Positions 25,450 to 34,694 of a DNA stretch of 64,000 nt are shown here, in pieces. Within the stretch, counting starts at the first letter, position 1, and each line of letters starts with the position of its first letter. Source of the DNA: Epilithonimonas vandammei (GTDB lineage Bacteria > Bacteroidota > Bacteroidia > Flavobacteriales > Weeksellaceae). The notes beneath the pieces were generated by a model. It made no database searches. It saw only the letters and a list, made by a program, of their open reading frames with translations, and was not told the origin of the DNA. The position numbers and the translations under genes are program-made. The stretch covers positions 1,550,001 through 1,614,000 of the forward strand of contig NZ_CP034161.1 in the NCBI RefSeq assembly GCF_003860525.1. The letters run 5' to 3'.

Positions 25450-28014
25450 ATGAAAGCAAAAACGATAAGCATCAGTGCATTGTTTCTTTGTATGTCAACC
25501 ACAGCTTTGTTGGCACAATCTACCCAAGATACACTAAAGGGTGAAAAGAAAATCGATGAAGTTAAAATCATCGGGAATACTAAAAAAAGCAGCGAGTCAA
25601 ACATCATCACAGTTCAGAAAAAATCTATTGAAGTGATTGAACGAGTAGGTTCTGTACAGTTGGAAAAACAAGGGATTGGAGATGCTGCCGTAGCTGTTAC
25701 AAAAGCAACTGGTTCCCAAAAACAAGAGGGAAGTGGACAGATATTCATCCGTGGATTAGGTGATAGGAACAACTCAACAACCATTAATGGACTTCCCGTT
25801 CCTTCCAATGATCCGATATACAAAAATCTTGACTTATCTATTATCAAAACAGATATGATTGATTTTGTGGGATTGGAAAAAGTCTATCAGCCAAAACTTT
25901 GGGGTGATATCTCAGGTGCAAACGTAGATATTGTGACCAAAGTTTATACAGGCAAGCCTTATTTTAAAGTTAACTTAGGTTCTTCTGTTAATACAAATGC
26001 GCTTAGTAAAAATAATTTTTATCTTCAGGATGGTCCCAATTATTTTGGATTCAAACAGCTCAATAAACCTAGTAATGCATTATTAGCAACACAGGGTTAT
26101 GCTTTTTCTACATCTTGGAATAATAGAGAAGTTGCTACACCCATCAATTCCTCTTTAGGTTTTGATTTTGGAACTAATTTCAAAGTAGGAAACCAAGGTA
26201 AACTAAGTATTTTCGGTTATGGATCTTTTGATAATGACTATTCTTTTGTAGAAGGAAATATTGGTTCATCATTTAATAATGAAGGTTCTGCATTGAAACA
26301 ACTCAATGGGCAAGAGTTCAAGTACCTTACAAATACAACTGGTCTATTGAATGTTAATTATCGTATCAATGCCAATCACAATATTAATTATAGTTCTAAT
26401 TACATCCATACCACAGAACAAAAATTAGGAAATTACAGTGGCTACATCCGTGATGTCAACGAGCTTTTAAACGAAAATCAAGAACGCATCGAAGTTGCAA
26501 ATATGAGAAGAGCGTTGTATAAAACCAACGACCTGTTCATCAATCAGCTTCGTGGAGAGCATAAGATTTCTGACCCGTTCAAAATTGTTTGGAACCTTGG
26601 ATACAATAGATTGGACAGCAGAAGACCTGATAGACAACAGAATATCTCCGTATATAATATAGAAACAGGTAATAATTATTTTGCGAATAGTAATCCTGGA
26701 GCCAATCAAAGGTATTTTGATAAGTTGATAGAAAATGATTACGTTGGTGATCTTCACGCAGACTATAACTTTTCAGATGACCTTAAAGTAACTTTAGGAT
26801 ATAGCGGAAGAAAGAAGGATAGTGATTTCAGAGCATATCAATACAATTTCAGGATTCTTCAGCCACAAGGCAACTATTATTTGGATCCGCAAAACTACGA
26901 TGGTTTCTTTAATTTGGGTAATTACACAACAGGTAACTTATTTCAGATTGCAACATTCTGGGGAGATATCAAAGATCCTCAACAAGCTCTTAAGCCACAG
27001 TTCTATCAGTCAGAGTTGTTTAATAATGCGGGATATGCTAATGTAGAATATAAATTCAATGAAAAAATCACAGGGCAACTAGGACTTCGCTATGATAATA
27101 TCGATCAGAAAATCACTTACATGACAGCTATTTTCTCAAATGGAGGAATCATTAATAAAAATTATTCAAAACTACTTCCGTCTTTGAATTTAAAATATGC
27201 GGTCAACGACAAAAATAACCTGAGATTTTCAGCGTCCAAAACATACACGACACCACTCTTGATAGAGTTGGCACCTTACGAATATGAGGAAATTGACGAA
27301 TTAAGTTTCGGAAATGTAGATCTTAATCCTGCAGACAACTACAACGTGGATTTGAAATGGGAATGGTTTCCAAAAAGAGGGGAGGTCATCTCTGTTACCG
27401 CATTTGGGAAATACATTATTGATCCAATTGCAAGAGTTACGGTCAACTCATCATCCAACTCAGTTTCTTTTGTTAATACAGGAGATAGCGGAAGAGTATT
27501 CGGAGCAGAGTTAGAGATCAGAAAAGACTTATATGAAGTAGGCAATACCCGCTTATATACATTCCTGAATGGTTCTTATATCAATACACAACAGGATCTT
27601 GACAATAACAAAGTAGTTGCAGAAAATCCAAACTCCAGAGTCTCTGTAGATTTCATAAAAGACAAAGACAAGATGCAGGGTGCTTCCGATTTTCTTGCCA
27701 ATATCAATTTGGGTTGGGAGCAAAAATGGGGAGACAAGAATGCTTTAGATTTTGTTCTTTCATACTCATACATATCAGACAACATCTATGCATTAGGGTA
27801 TCAGACAAAAGGAAATATTGTGGACAAAGCAATCAATACTTTGGATGCAATAGTAAAAGTTAAGCTTTCCAGTGGTTTAGGTATCTCTTTTACCGGAAGA
27901 AACTTACTGAATCCCGAGTACAAAAGAGTACAAGCCAACCAAAACGGCGACGTAGCAGTTAGAAACTTCAAAAAAGGAATGAACTACGGAATCGGATTCT
28001 CTTATGAATTTTAA
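25450..28014 (+). CDS. TonB-dependent outer-membrane receptor
   Basis: Outer-membrane transporter of about 854 residues starting at the ATG of MKAKTISISALFLCMSTTALLAQ; ten extra upstream codons of the open frame lack support. After a short TonB-box-like stretch (KIDEVKIIGNT) comes the plug with IFIRGLGDRNNSTTINGLPVPSNDP and GLEKVYQPKLWGDISGANVDIVTK, then a 22-strand type barrel ending GIGFSYEF with terminal Phe. It has no carboxypeptidase regulatory-like domain and is not followed by a SusD gene. A surface lipoprotein gene starts 35 bp later, so the pair probably captures and imports one ligand; what that is cannot be read from sequence. Confidence 0.88.
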   Translation: MKAKTISISALFLCMSTTALLAQSTQDTLKGEKKIDEVKIIGNTKKSSESNIITVQKKSIEVIERVGSVQLEKQGIGDAAVAVTKATGSQKQEGSGQIFIRGLGDRNNSTTINGLPVPSNDPIYKNLDLSIIKTDMIDFVGLEKVYQPKLWGDISGANVDIVTKVYTGKPYFKVNLGSSVNTNALSKNNFYLQDGPNYFGFKQLNKPSNALLATQGYAFSTSWNNREVATPINSSLGFDFGTNFKVGNQGKLSIFGYGSFDNDYSFVEGNIGSSFNNEGSALKQLNGQEFKYLTNTTGLLNVNYRINANHNINYSSNYIHTTEQKLGNYSGYIRDVNELLNENQERIEVANMRRALYKTNDLFINQLRGEHKISDPFKIVWNLGYNRLDSRRPDRQQNISVYNIETGNNYFANSNPGANQRYFDKLIENDYVGDLHADYNFSDDLKVTLGYSGRKKDSDFRAYQYNFRILQPQGNYYLDPQNYDGFFNLGNYTTGNLFQIATFWGDIKDPQQALKPQFYQSELFNNAGYANVEYKFNEKITGQLGLRYDNIDQKITYMTAIFSNGGIINKNYSKLLPSLNLKYAVNDKNNLRFSASKTYTTPLLIELAPYEYEEIDELSFGNVDLNPADNYNVDLKWEWFPKRGEVISVTAFGKYIIDPIARVTVNSSSNSVSFVNTGDSGRVFGAELEIRKDLYEVGNTRLYTFLNGSYINTQQDLDNNKVVAENPNSRVSVDFIKDKDKMQGASDFLANINLGWEQKWGDKNALDFVLSYSYISDNIYALGYQTKGNIVDKAINTLDAIVKVKLSSGLGISFTGRNLLNPEYKRVQANQNGDVAVRNFKKGMNYGIGFSYEF

Positions 28015-28049
28015 AAAATAACAACATATTAATCTATAAAAATAAAGAA

Positions 28050-29216
28050 ATGAAAAAGTCGTATTTAAAACTGATTGCAGCTGCATTCATAATCTCAACA
28101 ACAACGGTAACATTTGTATCTTGTAGTAATGATGATGATGATATCCCTACTGTAACACCTACTGGTATTGCTTCCAATCCAGCAGATTTTAAAGGTGAAG
28201 TTAAATCTGGAGAAACTGTAACATTGGATGCTACCAAGATTTACAAAATTACAGGTGCTGTAATTGTACGTGAAGGTGGGAAATTGGTAATTCCTGCAGG
28301 TACAAAACTAGAAGCATCAGGCGGTACTTCTGCTTTCGTAGTAGTGGAGCAAGGTGGACAGATTTTCGCAAACGGAACAGCGTCCGCACCTGTTGTTTTC
28401 ACATCACCTACTGCTACGCCAGGAAGCTGGGGAGGTGTCGTTCTTTGTGGTAGAGCACCTATCAACAAGGGAACTACTGCAACTTCAGAAGTGGGGAATG
28501 CAACCTATGGAGGTACAGTGGCTAATGACAACTCTGGATCTATGACTTTCGTAAGAATCGAGTACGCTGGAGCTATCTTCACTGGAGAAAAAGAATTCAA
28601 CGGGCTTTCTCTTTTCGGAGTAGGTAATGCAACTAAGATTGACAATATATCTTTAGTAAATGGTTCTGATGATGGCATCGAATTTTTCGGTGGAACTGTA
28701 AATGTTTCAAACATCGTTTCTATTTATAATGAAGATGATGCTTTTGACTGGACAGAAGGTTGGAACGGTACTGCAACCAACATTTATACAAAAAGAAGAG
28801 CAAATGGTGTGGGTAATAGAGGAATTGAAGCAGACAACAACTCAAACAACAGAGATGCTAATCCAAGATCCAATCCTACTATCAAAAATGCTACATTCAT
28901 CGGAGCTACTTCTGGAGAAGCAGATGGGATGAAATTAAGAGAGGGTACTCACGCTACAATTGACAATGTGGTTTTATCTAACTGGACAACTGGTATAAAC
29001 GTAGAGCACGATCAATCTGTAACATTCTTCAACGGAGCTAACAAAATCACTAATGTAAAATTTGAAAATGTTACAACAAAAGCTTCTGTAAAAGCAACTG
29101 CAGGTAGCCCTGCTGCAACACTTTTGGATAACACTTATACAGAAAATGCTAACGCAACTGGTGCTGGAGCTGGTACATCTACACCATCTTGGGCTAACGG
29201 CTGGGCAGGTTTGTAA
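28050..29216 (+). CDS. Surface-exposed beta-helix lipoprotein, partner of the TonB receptor
   Basis: 388-residue lipoprotein. Signal peptide and lipobox end TFVSC; the mature start CSNDDDD has the acidic residues typical of the Bacteroidota lipoprotein export signal, indicating the cell surface. The rest is a right-handed beta-helix: repeated short turns of the type GGKLVIPAGTKLEA, GNATKIDNISLVNGSDDGIEFFGGTVNVSNIVSIYNEDDAFDW. No catalytic residues of polysaccharide lyases can be singled out. In databases such proteins often carry uninformative names. It is co-transcribed with the receptor at 25450 and ends with a terminator at 29268-29296. Confidence 0.8.
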   Translation: MKKSYLKLIAAAFIISTTTVTFVSCSNDDDDIPTVTPTGIASNPADFKGEVKSGETVTLDATKIYKITGAVIVREGGKLVIPAGTKLEASGGTSAFVVVEQGGQIFANGTASAPVVFTSPTATPGSWGGVVLCGRAPINKGTTATSEVGNATYGGTVANDNSGSMTFVRIEYAGAIFTGEKEFNGLSLFGVGNATKIDNISLVNGSDDGIEFFGGTVNVSNIVSIYNEDDAFDWTEGWNGTATNIYTKRRANGVGNRGIEADNNSNNRDANPRSNPTIKNATFIGATSGEADGMKLREGTHATIDNVVLSNWTTGINVEHDQSVTFFNGANKITNVKFENVTTKASVKATAGSPAATLLDNTYTENANATGAGAGTSTPSWANGWAGL

Positions 29217-29267
29217 GAGCCTAATTTAGAAAATTTCTTTTTCTTCATATCAAATCAAAAATTTTTG

Positions 29268-29296
29268 AACCTGCAGGTCCTCTGCAGGTTTTTTGT
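29268..29296 (+). terminator. Terminator of the TonB receptor operon
   Basis: Perfect stem AACCTGCAG/CTGCAGGTT with a 5-nt loop and T-rich tail. Confidence 0.82.
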
Positions 29297-29312
29297 TTAT
29301 ATTCTTACACCT

Positions 29313-29522
29313 GTAAGTTATATTCTCACTACTGCAATTTATATTCTTACGACTGTAAACAATATAGGGGCATCCGAAATCAATATTCTTCCCCCTGTAA
29401 GTTATATTCTCGTTACTGCAATTTATATTCTTACGACTGTACACAATATTGGAACAACTGTAAACTATATTCTTGCACCTGTAATTTATATTCTTCCATC
29501 CGTAAACAATATTTTCTATTCC
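29313..29522. repeat. Tandem array: ten 21-bp units with an 84-bp higher-order period
   Basis: Ten uninterrupted 21-bp units of the form GTAAnYWATATTCTTnCnnCT, plus a partial unit before 29313. Units 2 and 6 are identical (GCAATTTATATTCTTACGACT); units 1 and 5, 3 and 7, 4 and 8 are closest to each other, giving a period of four units. Both strands remain open because 21 is a multiple of three, but there is no start signal and no reason to call a gene. Confidence 0.85.
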
Positions 29523-29601
29523 AAAACAAAAAAATCTGCCCCAATCCCTAAAATCTGCGAGACATTATCAAGCATTTTAAAATAACATTCCCGAAATTTG
29601 C

Positions 29602-29643
29602 CATCAATCATCAATCATCAATCATCAATCATCAATCATCAAT
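29602..29643. repeat. Six tandem copies of CATCAAT before pepE
   Basis: Perfect heptanucleotide microsatellite ending 2 bp before the pepE ATG at 29646. It occupies the ribosome-binding region. Confidence 0.9.
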
Positions 29644-29645
29644 CA

Positions 29646-30338
29646 ATGAATATCATCCTCGCATCCACATCCACTCTTTTCGGAGGTCAATATTTAGAAT
29701 ATCTCAAGCCAGAACTTCAGATTCTTTTTAAAGGGATTAATGAATTAATATTCATTCCCTTCGCAAGACCAGGCGGAATCTCTCACGACGATTATACAGC
29801 CAAAGCCAAAGAATTTTTTACAACAATCAATATCAATGTCAAAGGTCTTCACGAGTTCGATAATAAAAAAGAAGCTATTAGTTCAGGCAAAGCTTTTTTC
29901 ACAGGCGGTGGCAACACATTTCTTTTAGTGAAAACACTTCACGAGTTAGGATTAATGAATGTTTTGAAGCAAAATGTAGAATCAGGAAAACCATACCTTG
30001 GTTGTAGTGCGGGAAGCAACATCGGCGGAATTAATATGAAAACGACCAACGATATGCCTATTGTTTATCCACCAAGCTTCGATTGTATGGGATTAGTGCC
30101 GTTCAATATCAATCCACATTACCTCGACCCAAATCCTGAAATCAAACACAACGGAGAAACAAGAGAAACCAGAATCAAAGAATTCCTGACTCAAAATGAT
30201 ATCAAAGTGGTTGGACTGAGAGAAGGTAACTGGATTAGAAGAATCAATGACAAAATCACTGTCGAAGGTTCAGAACTCACAAGAATCTTTGAAAAAGGAA
30301 AAGAGCCTTACGAAGTGGAGCCCGAAACCCAATTGTGA
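29646..30338 (+). CDS. pepE: Dipeptidase E (peptidase S51, alpha-aspartyl dipeptidase)
   Basis: 230-residue cytoplasmic serine peptidase specific for N-terminal aspartyl dipeptides. The fold is recognised by FTGGGNTFLLVKTLHELGL, the nucleophile elbow YLGCSAGSNIGG (Ser within GCSAGS) and the PFNINPHYLDP histidine segment. The open frame extends upstream through the CATCAAT repeats from a TTG at 29598, but homology begins at MNIILASTSTLFGG, so I start at 29646. The repeats right before the start could tune translation. The next gene follows after 102 bp. Confidence 0.88.
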   Translation: MNIILASTSTLFGGQYLEYLKPELQILFKGINELIFIPFARPGGISHDDYTAKAKEFFTTININVKGLHEFDNKKEAISSGKAFFTGGGNTFLLVKTLHELGLMNVLKQNVESGKPYLGCSAGSNIGGINMKTTNDMPIVYPPSFDCMGLVPFNINPHYLDPNPEIKHNGETRETRIKEFLTQNDIKVVGLREGNWIRRINDKITVEGSELTRIFEKGKEPYEVEPETQL

Positions 30339-30440
30339 TTCTTAGCAACGAAGTTGCGACATACTGTTAGAATATAATTGATACAAAAATCCAAAGGAGC
30401 GAAGCTCAGATATATTGGTACTTTATAATCATCATTTAAA

Positions 30441-31028
30441 ATGAAAATCCAAAAAGAAATAGATTTCATCTTGGCAGTAGATGCCTTGAAAAATGTACAA
30501 AGGAGAAATTACAACGCAGACGATTCCAGAAGAGAAAACACTGCGGAACACAGCTGGCAGATCATCATATTAGCTCAGATTCTTTTTCCTTATGCCAAAA
30601 ACAATACAGAAATTAATTTGTTGAGAGTTATCAGAATGTTGTCCATACACGACTTGGTAGAGATAGATGCTGGCGACACTTTCCTTTTTGATGAAGAAGG
30701 GATGAAAGGTAAGTTCGAAAGAGAAAAACTCGCCGCTAAAAAAATCTTCGGGATTTTGGATGAACCATTGTCATCAGAGTTTTATAATCTTTGGATAGAA
30801 TTTGAAGAAGAAGAAACACCGGATGCTATTTTCGCTAGTGCTATTGATAGGATGATGCCCTTTATTCTCAATACATACACATCTGGTAAAAGCTGGACAG
30901 AAGCTGGTGTTACAGAAAAGCAGGTTAGAAATATGTTAGAAAATGCTATTTGCAGAGCTTCAGATGATATGGGAGATTGTTTTCAATTATTGATGAAAAA
31001 ATGTTTTGATGAGAAAAAGTTTTCCTAG
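30441..31028 (+). CDS. HD-domain hydrolase (YfbR/HDDC2-like, possible 5'-deoxynucleotidase)
   Basis: 195-residue metal-dependent phosphohydrolase. The HD-domain ligands appear as ENTAEHSWQ (first His), MLSIHDLVEIDAGD (His-Asp pair and the downstream Asp) and the late Asp in FASAIDRMMPF. Proteins of this size and motif spacing include E. coli YfbR, which dephosphorylates deoxynucleoside monophosphates. The exact substrate is not determined by the sequence. It ends in a terminator shared with the convergent secG. Confidence 0.83.
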   Translation: MKIQKEIDFILAVDALKNVQRRNYNADDSRRENTAEHSWQIIILAQILFPYAKNNTEINLLRVIRMLSIHDLVEIDAGDTFLFDEEGMKGKFEREKLAAKKIFGILDEPLSSEFYNLWIEFEEEETPDAIFASAIDRMMPFILNTYTSGKSWTEAGVTEKQVRNMLENAICRASDDMGDCFQLLMKKCFDEKKFS

Positions 31029-31033
31029 AAATA

Positions 31034-31066
31034 AAAAAAACGCTTCCAAAAATGGAAGCGTTTTGC
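31034..31066. terminator. Bidirectional terminator between the HD hydrolase gene and secG
   Basis: Stem AAAACGCTTCCA/TGGAAGCGTTTT with an A-rich 4-nt loop, T runs on both strands. Confidence 0.83.
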
Positions 31067-31086
31067 TTATGGATAATTATTTCTGA

Positions 31087-31428
31087 TTAATTAGTTGCGG
31101 GCATCTGAGTAGTAGGTGCCGTGTTAGCAGGAGCCTGTTTTACAGGAGTTTCTGTTTTTACCGGAGCTGCCATGGTTGGTAAAGTTTGGGATGGTTTTCC
31201 CGTAAGAATAATGCTAAGCAAAATTAAAACTACAATTACTGTTCCCAGAGTCCAGGTTGCTTTTTCCATGAAATCATTGGTTCTCTGAACCCCAAATGTT
31301 GCAGAAGAAGCTCCTCCAAAGGTTCCGGAAAGTCCGCCCCCTTTTGGATTTTGCGCCATAATGATGATAACTAATAAAATGCTAGCGATGATAATTAGAA
31401 TCATAAATAGCGTAAATATTGTGCTCAT
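31087..31428 (-). CDS. secG: Preprotein translocase subunit SecG
   Basis: 113-residue inner-membrane protein of the SecYEG channel. Two membrane helices (about residues 4-25 and 58-78) flank the conserved cytoplasmic loop AQNPKGGGLSGTFGGASSATFGVQRTNDFMEKAT. The C-terminus is a Pro/Thr/Ala-rich tail not needed for recognition. A TATATTTG box on the minus strand at 31459-31466 is the probable -7 element. It is transcribed alone. Confidence 0.95.
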   Translation of the reverse strand: MSTIFTLFMILIIIASILLVIIIMAQNPKGGGLSGTFGGASSATFGVQRTNDFMEKATWTLGTVIVVLILLSIILTGKPSQTLPTMAAPVKTETPVKQAPANTAPTTQMPATN

Positions 31429-31611
31429 AGTATTGTCTTAATAATAAAATTTGAAGCGCAAATATAATGATTATAAATCAATAAATAAAAACTTATTTCT
31501 TAAGAAACTTCACAACATCGTTTTCGTTGATGAGAGAATTTGATGAAATTACTCATTTTTACAATTACAGCAATATTTAATACCTTCGCTAAGTTTTTAA
31601 AATTATTATTA

Positions 31612-33603
31612 ATGAAACTAAAACATATTCTTGTTGCAACCGCAGCACCTTTTATGATGAATGCACAACAGGTAATGACACCGGAAATAATGTGGACACT
31701 CAACCGACTTGGGGTTCAGTCCGTTTCTCCGGATCAATCTTCTCTGATTTACAAAATCAGCAAAACAGACCTTAAAACCGAAAAATCAAATTCCGAAGCT
31801 TTTTGGCTTAATGCTTCCGGACAATCAACCAAAATTGATTTGGGAAAGAAAAGCCTGATTCAATGGGATAAAAATGGAATTTATGCTTTAGAAAATAATA
31901 AAATTTTCTTGTCAAAAGACTCTGGGAAAACTTGGACAGAATTTTATGACATTGGCGAAGTTGATAATATTATAATTTCTCCTGATGCTAAAAAAATCGC
32001 ATTTAGTAAACAAGTTTTGGTAGAAAATCTTTTAGGAAAAGACAAATACAAAGACTTGCCAAAAACAACAGCTCAAATTTACACAGACCTTAACCATCGT
32101 CATTGGGATGCTTGGAACGAAGGTTCTTACAATCACGTTTTTGTGATGAATGTTTCAGAATCTGTAGATAAAGCAAAAGATTTGTTGGAAGGAAAAGCAA
32201 TTGATTCTCCTCAGAAACCATTTGGAGGCGCAGAAGATTTTGTCTGGAGTCCGGATTCTTCGGAATTGCTTTATGTGACTAAAGCCAAATCGGGTGCAGA
32301 ATATGCTCAAAGTACAAACACCGATATTTTCGCTTATAATCTAGCTTCCGGAAAAACTGTGAATTTAACAGAGGGAATGATGGGTTACGATGTGAATCCT
32401 AAATTCAGTAATGACGGGAAATTCCTGCTTTGGAATTCTATGGAAAGAGATGGTTATGAAGCGGACAAAAATGACATCGTCATAATGGATTGGAAGTCCA
32501 AATCAAAAACCAATTTAACCAAAGCTTGGGACGAAAGTGTAACGGGCGATGTAAAATGGGCTTCGGATTCTAAATTGATTTATTTCACATCGGCTTTCAG
32601 GGGAACTAAACAGTTGTTTTCGGTTGATGTCAAGAACAAAACAGTAAAACAATTGACGAAAGGTGATTTTGATATCAATGATGTGGTTTTGGAGAACAAA
32701 GGTAAACTTTGGGTAACCAAAACCGATATCAACCACAATGCAGATTTGTTCGAAGTTGATGCAAAAGGTTCTTTGAAACAGATTACTGATATTAATAAAG
32801 ATAATTATTCCAAATTAGTCGCAGGAAAATCTGAACTAAAAATGGTGAAAACAACGGATGGAAAAGAAATGGGCGTTTGGTTCCATTATCCACCGAACTT
32901 TGACCCGAAAAAAAAATATCCAACTTTGGTTTATTGTCAAGGTGGACCGCAATCTGGATTAACCCAATTTTTCTCCACAAGATGGAATTTCGCTTTGATG
33001 GCAGCTAATGGTTACATTGTAGTGGCACCAAATAGACGCGGAATGCCAGGTTGGGGCGTGAAATGGAATGAAGAAATCAGCGGCGATTGGGGCGGACAAC
33101 CGATTAAAGACTATTTGTCAGCAACGGATTTTGCCAAAACGTTACCTTATGTAGATGGAGATAGAGTAGCGGCGGTTGGAGCAAGTTACGGCGGTTATTC
33201 TGTGTTTATGTTGGCAGGCGTTCACGAGAATAGATTCAAGACTTTTATTGCGCACGATGGATTGTTTGATATGAAATCTTGGTACGGAACAACTGAAGAG
33301 CTTTGGTTCGCTAACTGGGATTTGGGCGGAAACTATTGGCAGAAACCAACTCCGAAAGCTTATTCAGAATTCAATCCAAGTAATTTTGTGGACAAATGGA
33401 ATAAACCAATTATGGTGATCCAGGGCGGAATAGATTTCCGAGTTCCTTATGAGCAAGGTCAGGAAGCTTTCCAAGCTGCAAAACTGAAAGGTCTAAAAAC
33501 GAAATTTCTCTACTTCCGGAACGAAAACCACTGGGTTCTTCATCCACAAAACGGTTTGGTTTGGCAAAGAGAATTCTTTGATTGGTTGAAAGAAACTTTG
33601 TAG
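31612..33603 (+). CDS. S9-family serine peptidase (prolyl oligopeptidase/acyl-peptide hydrolase-like)
   Basis: 663-residue exopeptidase. From the ATG at 31612 there is a signal peptide (MKLKHILVATAAPFMMNAQQ); upstream codons of the open frame are promoter sequence (TACCTTCG at about 31582). Residues 30-380 form a WD40-like beta-propeller (PDQSSLIYK, SPDAKKIAFSK, SPDSSELLYVT, SNDGKFLLWNS). The alpha/beta hydrolase domain carries the triad S525 in GASYGGYS, D608 in GGIDFRVPYEQG and H640 in NENHWV. It is probably periplasmic and releases dipeptides or oligopeptides; the substrate preference cannot be read. Confidence 0.92.
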   Translation: MKLKHILVATAAPFMMNAQQVMTPEIMWTLNRLGVQSVSPDQSSLIYKISKTDLKTEKSNSEAFWLNASGQSTKIDLGKKSLIQWDKNGIYALENNKIFLSKDSGKTWTEFYDIGEVDNIIISPDAKKIAFSKQVLVENLLGKDKYKDLPKTTAQIYTDLNHRHWDAWNEGSYNHVFVMNVSESVDKAKDLLEGKAIDSPQKPFGGAEDFVWSPDSSELLYVTKAKSGAEYAQSTNTDIFAYNLASGKTVNLTEGMMGYDVNPKFSNDGKFLLWNSMERDGYEADKNDIVIMDWKSKSKTNLTKAWDESVTGDVKWASDSKLIYFTSAFRGTKQLFSVDVKNKTVKQLTKGDFDINDVVLENKGKLWVTKTDINHNADLFEVDAKGSLKQITDINKDNYSKLVAGKSELKMVKTTDGKEMGVWFHYPPNFDPKKKYPTLVYCQGGPQSGLTQFFSTRWNFALMAANGYIVVAPNRRGMPGWGVKWNEEISGDWGGQPIKDYLSATDFAKTLPYVDGDRVAAVGASYGGYSVFMLAGVHENRFKTFIAHDGLFDMKSWYGTTEELWFANWDLGGNYWQKPTPKAYSEFNPSNFVDKWNKPIMVIQGGIDFRVPYEQGQEAFQAAKLKGLKTKFLYFRNENHWVLHPQNGLVWQREFFDWLKETL

Positions 33604-33620
33604 AATCAAAATTTAATAAC

Positions 33621-33658
33621 AAACCCTTTCAGAGTTCAAAACTCTGAAAGGGTTTTTC
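33621..33658 (+). terminator. Terminator after the S9 peptidase gene
   Basis: Long stem AAACCCTTTCAGAGTT/AACTCTGAAAGGGTTT and T5 tail, one of the strongest in the window. Confidence 0.9.
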
Positions 33659-33712
33659 TTTGCGACTTTTTAATAATCTTAGACGATTTTTTATGCGACT
33701 TCGCGATAAAAA

Positions 33713-34579
33713 TTACTCAATTTCAACCGCCCAATTCGCTTTCCAATCTCCATTTTTTTCCAACTTCAAAATCCCAAATTTCTTCGTCAACTCCTGATTA
33801 TGGTTTTCCAAATCTGCAATGCCTTGCCAAGGTTCTAGGCAAACAAAATCCGCATTTTTAGCTGCCCAAATTCCGAAATAAGGAAAATTAGAGAAAGTGA
33901 AAATTACTTTATCTGTATTTTTATGATTTCTCAGAATCAATTCTCTGCTTTTCATTGTAGTCATTACGAGAGCATCTTTAGCGAAAGTTTCATAAGACAA
34001 ATGCAACGTTTTATTTTCTAGTTCAATCGTTTGAGTTTCGTTACTGATAAGATTATCAATCAAAGGATGGATTTCTAGTTTTTCATCATTAGAAAAAGCA
34101 ATTTCGTAATCATTATAATTCAAACCATTTTTTGTGTCAATTGCAAATCCCGGATGTGCGCCTAGCGAAAAATACATTTCATTTTCAGAAAGATTTTTTA
34201 CTTGATAAGAAACCGTCAGTTTGTTCTCAACCAAAGTATATTTGATTTCCAAACTGAATTCGAAAGGATAGATTTTCAGAGATTCTCCATCAGATTTCAA
34301 TTCAAAAATAACTTCGTTTTCAGAAGAATTTTTGATGTCAAAAACGCGTCTTCTTGCAAAACCGTGGCGAGGCAGTTCATAAGTTTTACCTTCGAAAATA
34401 TATTGTTCATTTTTCAAAGCGCCAACCGTAGGAAAAAGAACCGGACTTTGTCCGCCCCAGAAATCAGGATTGCCTTCCCACATTATTTCTTTTCCGGTTT
34501 CTAGATTGATAAGAGAAGTTAATTCTGCTCCCAGTTCATTGAAAGTAGCTTTTAGTTTATTATTTTGAATTGTTATCAT
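33713..34579 (-). CDS. Aldose 1-epimerase family protein
   Basis: 288-residue galactose mutarotase-like protein of the LacX/YihR-type subgroup. Conserved parts are ELGAELTSLINLETGKEIMWEGNPDFWGGQSPVLFPTVG, ELPRHGFARRRVF (catalytic His), the second His in FSLGAHPGFAI, and the glutamate near the end in FVCLEPWQGIAD. It interconverts sugar anomers; the substrate is not identifiable. It is a lone gene between two plus-strand units. Confidence 0.85.
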   Translation of the reverse strand: MITIQNNKLKATFNELGAELTSLINLETGKEIMWEGNPDFWGGQSPVLFPTVGALKNEQYIFEGKTYELPRHGFARRRVFDIKNSSENEVIFELKSDGESLKIYPFEFSLEIKYTLVENKLTVSYQVKNLSENEMYFSLGAHPGFAIDTKNGLNYNDYEIAFSNDEKLEIHPLIDNLISNETQTIELENKTLHLSYETFAKDALVMTTMKSRELILRNHKNTDKVIFTFSNFPYFGIWAAKNADFVCLEPWQGIADLENHNQELTKKFGILKLEKNGDWKANWAVEIE

Positions 34580-34694
34580 TTTTATAATTTATGTTGATAC
34601 AAATATCAATATTAATCTTCAAATTAAAAGAAGTCTGTTCACTATCGTCTGAACTATTACAATATTTTTCTAAATTGCCGTTTTATAAGTAATA

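Noticed and set aside
29295-29522. CRISPR array
   Set aside because: Units are directly adjacent 21-mers with no alternating unique spacers, and there are no cas genes. It is a tandem minisatellite.
29265-29585. A 106-residue protein made of heptad-like repeats (YILTTAI type)
   Set aside because: The frame is open only because the unit length is a multiple of three; it starts in the terminator of the previous operon, has no promoter or ribosome site, and the opposite strand is open as well.
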